Shown here piece by piece: positions 59,430-64,000 of a stretch of DNA of 64,000 nucleotides. The notes under the pieces are model-generated. The model was not told the origin of the DNA and made no database searches. It saw nothing but the letters and a program-made list of their open reading frames with translations. This DNA is from BOG-908 sp965198915 (GTDB lineage: Bacteria > Pseudomonadota > Alphaproteobacteria > Acetobacterales > Acetobacteraceae): positions 434,001-498,000 of the forward strand of contig CBDAQC010000006.1 in assembly GCA_965198915.1 (NCBI GenBank), in the 5' to 3' direction. Made by a program: the position numbers and the translations under genes. Positions within the stretch are counted from its first letter, which is position 1, and the number at the start of each line of letters is the position of its first letter.

Positions 59430-60800
59430 TCAGCCCTCCACCGAAAACTGCTCGACCAGATCCGCCAGATGCCCGATCTCGTCCAGCCGCATCCCCTCCC
59501 CCGCCGGCGCGCGCCCGCCGCGCGCCACGCGCCGGGGCAGCACGGCGCGTTCGAAACCGAGTTTCTGCGCTTCCTTAAGGCGAGCGTCTGCCTGGGACAC
59601 CTGGCGGACCTCGCCGGACAAGCCGACCTCGCCGAAGTAGACGGTACCGGCGTGGGTGGGCTGGTTGGTCGCCGCCGAGGCAAGGGCGGCGGCCACGGCC
59701 AGGTCGGCGGCGGGTTCGGTGACGCGCAGGCCGCCGGCGACGTTGAGGAACACGTCCGAGCCGGAGAGTTTCAGGCCGCAGCGGGTTTCCAGCACGGCCA
59801 GCAGCATGGACAGGCGGCCGCCGTCCCAGCCGACAACGGAGCGGCGGGGCGCGCCGCCGGCGTTCGGCGCCAGCAGCGCTTGGACTTCGAGCAGGACCGG
59901 GCGGGTGCCTTCGAGTCCGGCGAAGACGGCGCTGCCGGCGATGTGGCCGCGACGTTCGGCGAGGAACAGGGCGGACGGGTTTGCGACTTCGGCCAGGCCG
60001 CGGTCGGTCATCTCGAAGACGCCGATCTCGTCGGTGGCGCCGAAGCGGTTCTTGGTGCCGCGCAGGATGCGGAACTGGTGGCCGCGGTCGCCTTCGAAAT
60101 GCAGCACGGCATCTACCATGTGTTCGAGCACGCGGGGGCCTGCGAGGTTGCCTTCCTTGGTGACGTGGCCGACGAGGATGAGGCTGAAGCCGCGCTGCTT
60201 GGCGAGCCGTATGAGCTCGAAACCTGCGGCGCGAACCTGGGTGACGGTGCCTGGAGCGGATTCAACGTTGTCGAGCCACATGGTCTGGATCGAGTCGATG
60301 ACGACCATGGCGAGGTTGGGTTCGGCTTCGAGGGAGGCGCCGATATCTCGCACGTTTATGGTGGCGGCGAGCTGGAGGGGCGCGGTGTCGAGGTTCAGGC
60401 GGCGGGCGCGCAGGCGTATCTGCTCGATGGATTCTTCGCCGGAGATGTAGAGCACGCGCTGGCCGGCGCGGCTGAGCGCGGCCGCGGCCTGCAGCATGAG
60501 GGTGGATTTGCCGATGCCCGGGTCTCCGCCCACGAGGATGGCGCTGGCGGCGACCAGACCGCCGCCCAAGACGCGGTCCAGCTCGCCGATCCCCGAGAGA
60601 AGGCGGGGCGGCGGGGCGGCTTCGCCGGCCAGGCCCACGAAGTTGACGCGGCCGCCTGGCTTGCGTGGGGCGCCGGGGCGCGCCTCGGCGCGTTCCTCGG
60701 CGATGGTGTTCCACTCGCCGCAGGCTTCGCATTTGCCGGACCATTTGGGGTAGGTGCTGCCGCAGGCCGAGCAGACGAAGAGCGTGACGGGTTTTGCCAA
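59430..60800 (-). CDS. radA: DNA repair protein RadA (Sms)
   Basis: A 456-residue RecA-like ATPase for branch migration in recombinational repair. N-terminal Cys4 zinc finger CSACGSTYPKWSGKCEACGE, Walker A GGDPGIGKST, Walker B VVIDSIQT, the RadA-specific KNRFG motif, and a Lon-type C-terminal domain. The start is likely TTG 60800 (LAKPVTLFVC); TTG 60833 is possible. Confidence 0.97.
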   Translation of the reverse strand: MAKPVTLFVCSACGSTYPKWSGKCEACGEWNTIAEERAEARPGAPRKPGGRVNFVGLAGEAAPPPRLLSGIGELDRVLGGGLVAASAILVGGDPGIGKSTLMLQAAAALSRAGQRVLYISGEESIEQIRLRARRLNLDTAPLQLAATINVRDIGASLEAEPNLAMVVIDSIQTMWLDNVESAPGTVTQVRAAGFELIRLAKQRGFSLILVGHVTKEGNLAGPRVLEHMVDAVLHFEGDRGHQFRILRGTKNRFGATDEIGVFEMTDRGLAEVANPSALFLAERRGHIAGSAVFAGLEGTRPVLLEVQALLAPNAGGAPRRSVVGWDGGRLSMLLAVLETRCGLKLSGSDVFLNVAGGLRVTEPAADLAVAAALASAATNQPTHAGTVYFGEVGLSGEVRQVSQADARLKEAQKLGFERAVLPRRVARGGRAPAGEGMRLDEIGHLADLVEQFSVEG

Positions 60801-60949
60801 GAGGGGCGCAGTTCTTCTCGTAGGATGCGGCAAGCCCGCTGCCGCTATCCTACATCACGGCGCCCCGCACCTCCATGCATCGCAGAGCAGGCGCATTCCT
60901 GTGCGCTATAGCACCGTGCCGGAGCGCACGCCTGCCCACGCGCACCCAA

Positions 60950-60997
60950 CAGGGACACAAGCTTTTCTGGTTTTTCAAAAAAGCTCTCTTGCTTCCA
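60950..60997. repeat. Degenerate family A unit
   Basis: CACAAGCTTTTCTGG then TTTTTCAAAAAAGC and TCTCTTGCTTCC: reverse-orientation unit with a shortened stem. Confidence 0.7.
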
Positions 60998-61043
60998 GCC
61001 ATCATGCCGCAGCAAGCCTCTTCTGTTCTGCTTGGAAGGCGAA

Positions 61044-61071
61044 GACTTCCGCATTGCGAACTGCGGAAGTC
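61044..61071. terminator. Perfect 10-bp hairpin near the PEP-CTERM stop
   Basis: GACTTCCGCA and TGCGGAAGTC with an 8-nt loop, followed on the plus strand by CCCGTCTTTTTCGG. The U-run lies on the plus strand, so it would terminate plus-strand transcription; the neighbouring gene is on the minus strand, so the function is uncertain. Confidence 0.45.
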
Positions 61072-61104
61072 CCCGTCTTTTTCGGGCGAGTCTCTACGCC
61101 GCGT

Positions 61105-61731
61105 TCAGCGGCGGGCGCGGCGGCGCGTTCCGTAGAGCGAAGCCAGGCCGAGGCCGAGCAGAGCCATGGAGGCAGGTTCCGGCACGCTGGTGGCGGCGAC
61201 ACCGACATTCTCCATCAGGCCATCCGCGCTCGAACCGCTGGTGGAGGTGTCTCGGAAGGTCAGCGTGCTGGTGGTGGCCAGCGCGGTGAACGTGAAGTCC
61301 TCCGAGTTGAAGAGGGTGTGGAAATCGGACGAGCCGGTGGAATCGGTGATGCTGGTGGACAGGTTGCCTACGGAGATCGCAAGCGACTGCGGCTCGTTAT
61401 CGCCGAACGAACCGTAGAGGAAGGAAAGCTTGTAGGTCCGGCCGACGACGGTGGCGAAACTCTGCGACAACGTGCCGCCCGAGGTCTGTCCGCCGCCGAA
61501 CTGGGCCAGGTCGCTGGAGCCGGCATTGATGCCGCCGCAGCAACTGGAGAAGCCGGCTTCGGACGTGGCGCCAACGCCCAAGGCGCTCGCTGTCCACCCG
61601 GCCAGGCTGGGGGTCCCGGCGCTGGTGAAGGTGCCGTTCGTGATCAGGCCGGCATGCGCCTGGCTGCCGTAGCCCAGCGCCGCCAGGGCGACACCGGCGG
61701 CGAGAAGGGTCTTGTGCAGGCAACGATACAT
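61105..61731 (-). CDS. PEP-CTERM secreted protein
   Basis: A 208-residue protein with signal peptide (about 1-27), a beta-rich body (GLITNGTFTSAGTPSLAGW, DNEPQSLAISVGNLSTSITD, LTFRDTSTSG then SADGLMENVGV, choice-of-anchor/DUF642-like), and C-terminal SVPEPASMALLGLGLASLYG then TRRRARR, a PEP-CTERM exosortase signal. Exported and probably anchored to the cell envelope or matrix. The ATG at 61731. Confidence 0.93.
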   Translation of the reverse strand: MYRCLHKTLLAAGVALAALGYGSQAHAGLITNGTFTSAGTPSLAGWTASALGVGATSEAGFSSCCGGINAGSSDLAQFGGGQTSGGTLSQSFATVVGRTYKLSFLYGSFGDNEPQSLAISVGNLSTSITDSTGSSDFHTLFNSEDFTFTALATTSTLTFRDTSTSGSSADGLMENVGVAATSVPEPASMALLGLGLASLYGTRRRARR

Positions 61732-61839
61732 CTGTTTCGTCTCCGGTTCGATAACCAGGGCTTAAAACATACGGTCGTGCTCGTCAATACCGTAATGACT
61801 TTTTCGACACGGAGGGTTGGTGTCTGTTTTTTTAGGGTG

Positions 61840-62238
61840 TCAGTGCCCGGCCGGCGGCAAGGCCTGGCAGAAGCGCAGCGCGTAGCCGTCGGGGTCCAGC
61901 ACCTCGAAGGCGATGTGGCCGACGCGGGTGCCGTCTTCCTCGCGCCAGGCTTCTTCCATCGGCTGGTGCAGGCGGGCGCCGTAGGCTTCGACGCCGCTCA
62001 GCACCGCTTCGGCGTCAGCCGTCCAGACGACGAGGGTGACGCCGCGCCCGAACGGATAGGCGGGGGCGTCCGGGCCGGCGGCTACGCCCTCGCGTATTTC
62101 GATGGCCACGCCGTCACGTTCCAGCTCGGCGCGGCGGGCTTCCGGGGCGTAGCGCATGGTGGTGAAGCCAAGCACGTCCGTATAGAAGCGCAACGACCGG
62201 GCAAAGCCGGTGCAGGCGAGCCTTACCTGCAGGGTCAC
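61840..62238 (-). CDS. VOC family (glyoxalase-like) protein
   Basis: A 132-residue vicinal oxygen chelate protein: CTGFARSLRFYTDVLGFTTM, RGVTLVVWTADAEAVL, RVGHIAFEVLDPDGYALRFCQ. Function unknown (bleomycin-resistance, glyoxalase or dioxygenase-like). The GTG start (62238) overlaps the stop of the next gene upstream (GTGA). Intact, unlike the VOC gene at 24721-25138. Confidence 0.88.
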   Translation of the reverse strand: MTLQVRLACTGFARSLRFYTDVLGFTTMRYAPEARRAELERDGVAIEIREGVAAGPDAPAYPFGRGVTLVVWTADAEAVLSGVEAYGARLHQPMEEAWREEDGTRVGHIAFEVLDPDGYALRFCQALPPAGH

Positions 62239-62768
62239 TTGGGAACCAGGGTCAGCACCGCTTCCGGGGCCGGCGTCTCCGTCGAGACCAGGATGTGCAT
62301 CTGGTGGCCGACGAGCGTCAGGCCGTAGGCGGTCTGGGTCACGCCCGGCCTGCTCTTGGGCGGCGGGCCGCCGGCCGGGGTCAGGGCCACGCCGTTCTCG
62401 CGCGCCGCCTGGTTCAGCACGGCGAGCACCTTGGCGCCGTCGGCGTGTTCGGCCACCGCCTCGCAGCTGCCGTCGTCAAGCGAGACGAGGGCGAGCTTGG
62501 TGGTCTGGTAGCTGGTGTCGAACACCTGGCCGGCCCGGCCGGCCAGGAAGGCGGTCTCCGCCTGTGGCGGCATGCGCGGCGCTTTCTGCTCCTGCAGGAA
62601 GCCGCGCAGGGCGGCCAGGTCGCCGGCGAAGTTCAGGCAGGTGGCGCTGAACAGGCCCACCACCTGTTCCGCCCCGTCCCCACCGCCCTGGGGGGCCTGG
62701 GCAGAGGCCGGCGCAATGGCCAGCAGGCCGCAAGCCAGGGCAGCGGGCACAAGAACGGACAGACGCAT
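62235..62768 (-). CDS. Hypothetical periplasmic protein (177 aa)
   Basis: A signal peptide (about 1-23, ASA-QA) and a soluble body with two Cys (FSATCLNFAGD, DDGSCEAVAE) that may form a disulfide. No family is recognised. It precedes the VOC gene with a 4-bp overlap. Confidence 0.75.
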   Translation of the reverse strand: MRLSVLVPAALACGLLAIAPASAQAPQGGGDGAEQVVGLFSATCLNFAGDLAALRGFLQEQKAPRMPPQAETAFLAGRAGQVFDTSYQTTKLALVSLDDGSCEAVAEHADGAKVLAVLNQAARENGVALTPAGGPPPKSRPGVTQTAYGLTLVGHQMHILVSTETPAPEAVLTLVPK

Positions 62769-62962
62769 GGAAAGCTCTCCTTGGCAGGCAGGGTCGCATG
62801 GGATGGGCGCTGCCGGGTTTGCGGGGGTATTAAACCGGCTTTAGGTGACGATTGGTGGCGTATTGGGGCGAAACTGTGACTTGAGCGCGCCGGGCGAGGC
62901 AGGAAGGCCTCATCCGCTAAAACAAGCCGCGCCGCGGGAGAGCACTGGGGCGGATGTCACCC

Positions 62963-63736
62963 CTACCCCCGCAGCTCCATCTGGATGGGCCCGTCACGGC
63001 GGCCATGGGTGAACTGGTCCACCATAGGGTTGCCGCTGTCCAGCAGGTGGGCGGCTTCACCTTGCCAGACCAGGCGGCCGCCGAACAGCATGGCGGCGCG
63101 GTCACCTATCCGCGCGGCGCTAGCCATGTCGTGTGTGATGGCGAGAGCCGTGCTGCCGAGGCGGCGCACGCAATCGGTGATCAGCCCGTCGATGATGGCG
63201 CCCATAATGGGGTCGAGGCCGGTGGTCGGCTCGTCGAAGAACAGGATGCGTCCGCCGCCGGCGATGGCGCGGGCCAGACCCACGCGCTTCTGCATGCCGC
63301 CGGAGAGCTCGGCGGGGTACAGCGCGCCCACGCCAGGCGCCAAGCCGACCTGGGCCAGCATTTCGGAGGCGCGCATGCGGGCCTGGGCGCGGCTGACCTG
63401 GTTTTGTGCCAGCAGACCGAAGGCCACGTTCTCCCAGACCGGCAGGCTGTCGAACAGCGCGCCGTTCTGGAACAGCATGCCGATCTGGGCGCGTGCCGCC
63501 TCTCGCGCCTTGTCGTCGAGGCTGGCGAGGTCCTGGCCGTCTATCTCGATCGTGCCGGAATCGGGCGTGACCAGGCCTAGGATGCATTTCAGCAGCACGG
63601 ATTTGCCGGAGCCGGAGCCGCCGATGACCACCATCGAGGTGCCGGGCGCGATGTCGAGGTCTATGCCGTCCAGCACCTGCTTCTCGCCGAACGCCTTGCG
63701 CAGGCCGCGAATGCGTATCTTCGGTGTTTCGGTCAT
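62963..63736 (-). CDS. mlaF: ABC transporter ATPase of the MlaF type
   Basis: A 257-residue ATPase: Walker A GGSGSGKS, Q-loop FQNGALFDSLPVWENVAF, signature LSGGMQKRVGLARA, Walker B ILFFDEPTTGLDP, and H-loop ITHD. The FQNGALFDSL form is typical of MlaF, which energises phospholipid movement between inner and outer membranes. It overlaps the upstream permease gene by 4 bp. Confidence 0.94.
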   Translation of the reverse strand: MTETPKIRIRGLRKAFGEKQVLDGIDLDIAPGTSMVVIGGSGSGKSVLLKCILGLVTPDSGTIEIDGQDLASLDDKAREAARAQIGMLFQNGALFDSLPVWENVAFGLLAQNQVSRAQARMRASEMLAQVGLAPGVGALYPAELSGGMQKRVGLARAIAGGGRILFFDEPTTGLDPIMGAIIDGLITDCVRRLGSTALAITHDMASAARIGDRAAMLFGGRLVWQGEAAHLLDSGNPMVDQFTHGRRDGPIQMELRG

Positions 63737-64000
63737 CGGGAGAAGAACAGTTCGGTCAGCACGTAGTCGAAGGCGAGGATTAGTATGCTGGCGGAGACCA
63801 CGGCGGAGGTGGTGGCGGCCCCCACGCCCTGCGCGCCGCCGCGGCTGTTATAGCCGTAGAAGCAGCCCATCAGGCTGACGATGACGCCGAAGACGGCGGC
63901 TTTCACCACACTGAGGACCACGTCCGCCGTGTTCAGGAAGTTGACCGTGTTGGTGATATAGGTGTGCGGATCGAAGCCGAGCTTGGCGGTGGCCACCAGG
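63733..64000 (-). CDS. mlaE: MlaE-type permease, C-terminal part (runs off the window)
   Basis: About 88 residues of the C-terminus are in the window: YITNTVNFLNTADVVLSVVK, AAVFGVIVSLMGCFYGYNSR, GGAQGVGAATTSAVVSASIL and a final helix. This is the conserved C-terminal half of MlaE permeases, and its 4-bp overlap with mlaF confirms an operon. The 5' end lies beyond 64000. Confidence 0.92.
   Translation of the reverse strand, partial: LVATAKLGFDPHTYITNTVNFLNTADVVLSVVKAAVFGVIVSLMGCFYGYNSRGGAQGVGAATTSAVVSASILILAFDYVLTELFFSR

Larger units (their letters stand above)
60801..61104. other. 304-bp intergenic region, decayed repeat and hairpin
   Basis: Between radA and the PEP-CTERM gene. It contains a decayed family A unit (60950-60997) and a perfect hairpin at 61044-61071. 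No convincing gene. Confidence 0.7.

Noticed and set aside
61762..61787. A possible sigma-70 promoter (TTGACG and TTTTAA on the minus strand) for the PEP-CTERM gene
   Set aside because: The spacing is 14 bp, too short for a normal sigma-70 promoter.
1..64000. Defence systems, prophage or integrative elements
   Set aside because: No restriction, toxin-antitoxin, retron, integrase, portal or terminase genes were found; the only mobile DNA is the small MITE and repeats.

Overview
This 64 kb window is GC-rich bacterial chromosome, and gene content points to an alphaproteobacterium, most likely of the family Acetobacteraceae. The evidence is the complete hopanoid cluster hpnABCDE-shc-hpnG, an Asp-type HemB, Bpt in place of a eukaryotic-type arginyltransferase, an MlaFE-type lipid transporter, NfuA, RutE-like and DadA homologues, and heavy use of TTG/GTG starts. 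No plasmid, prophage, CRISPR array, integrase or restriction system was found; most of the window is housekeeping chromosome with scattered accessory genes.

Layout. 0-8 kb: GT-C-like membrane protein, VTT-domain protein and dut; a large hybrid sensor kinase; a MATE exporter. 8-15 kb: 2H phosphoesterase and YdhS-like flavoprotein, aroE-coaE, bpt, a penicillin-acylase-family Ntn hydrolase. 15-16.4 kb: a small cysteine-protease-like gene that resembles a Josephin domain, an orphan gene, a short MITE and tRNA-Leu(UAA). 16.5-25 kb: class A PBP, SOUL protein, acyltransferase 3, a second GT-C-like protein, a second MATE exporter, a secreted caspase-like C13 peptidase and two gene remnants. 25-33 kb: hemB, amino-acid permease, glyA, a secreted orphan, a nonsense-interrupted gene, a DUF3494 ice-binding-like PEP-CTERM protein and der. 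33-48 kb: a DUF697-like GTPase, an ABC-F protein, a Crp/Fnr regulator, a stand-alone CheB-like domain, two type-B carboxylesterases, ndk, dadA, tsaB-rimI, a nitroreductase, nfuA and marR. 48-57 kb: the hopanoid cluster. 57-64 kb: copper delivery pair (SCO and PCuAC), radA, a second PEP-CTERM protein and the mlaFE end.

The most striking non-coding content is repetitive. Family A is an A/T-rich unit of about 45 bp (a perfect 10-bp hairpin followed by a conserved tail), present at about 19 places, usually as two inverted copies flanking a GC-rich spacer of 30-100 bp. Its stem bases differ between copies in paired, compensatory ways, and its outer edges lie on or within a few bases of gene starts and stops, in several cases supplying the start codon, the stop codon or even a signal-peptide-like leader. 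Family B is a GC-rich dyad (GGGGCTCTGCCCC type) at about seven places. A third element is a roughly 109-bp MITE with TIRs beginning GTGTCTGTTTG and, in the best copy, a TTAG target duplication; that copy sits inside a family B repeat.

Genes that work together: hpnD-hpnC-hpnE make squalene from farnesyl diphosphate, Shc cyclises it to hopene, and HpnG, HpnA and HpnB act on the extended side chain (HpnH is not in the window). SCO and PCuAC proteins deliver copper to cytochrome oxidase. MlaF and MlaE are the ATPase and permease of a phospholipid transporter. TsaB and RimI are the common t6A / ribosomal acetylation pair. All assignments come from reading the sequence; no database search was run.
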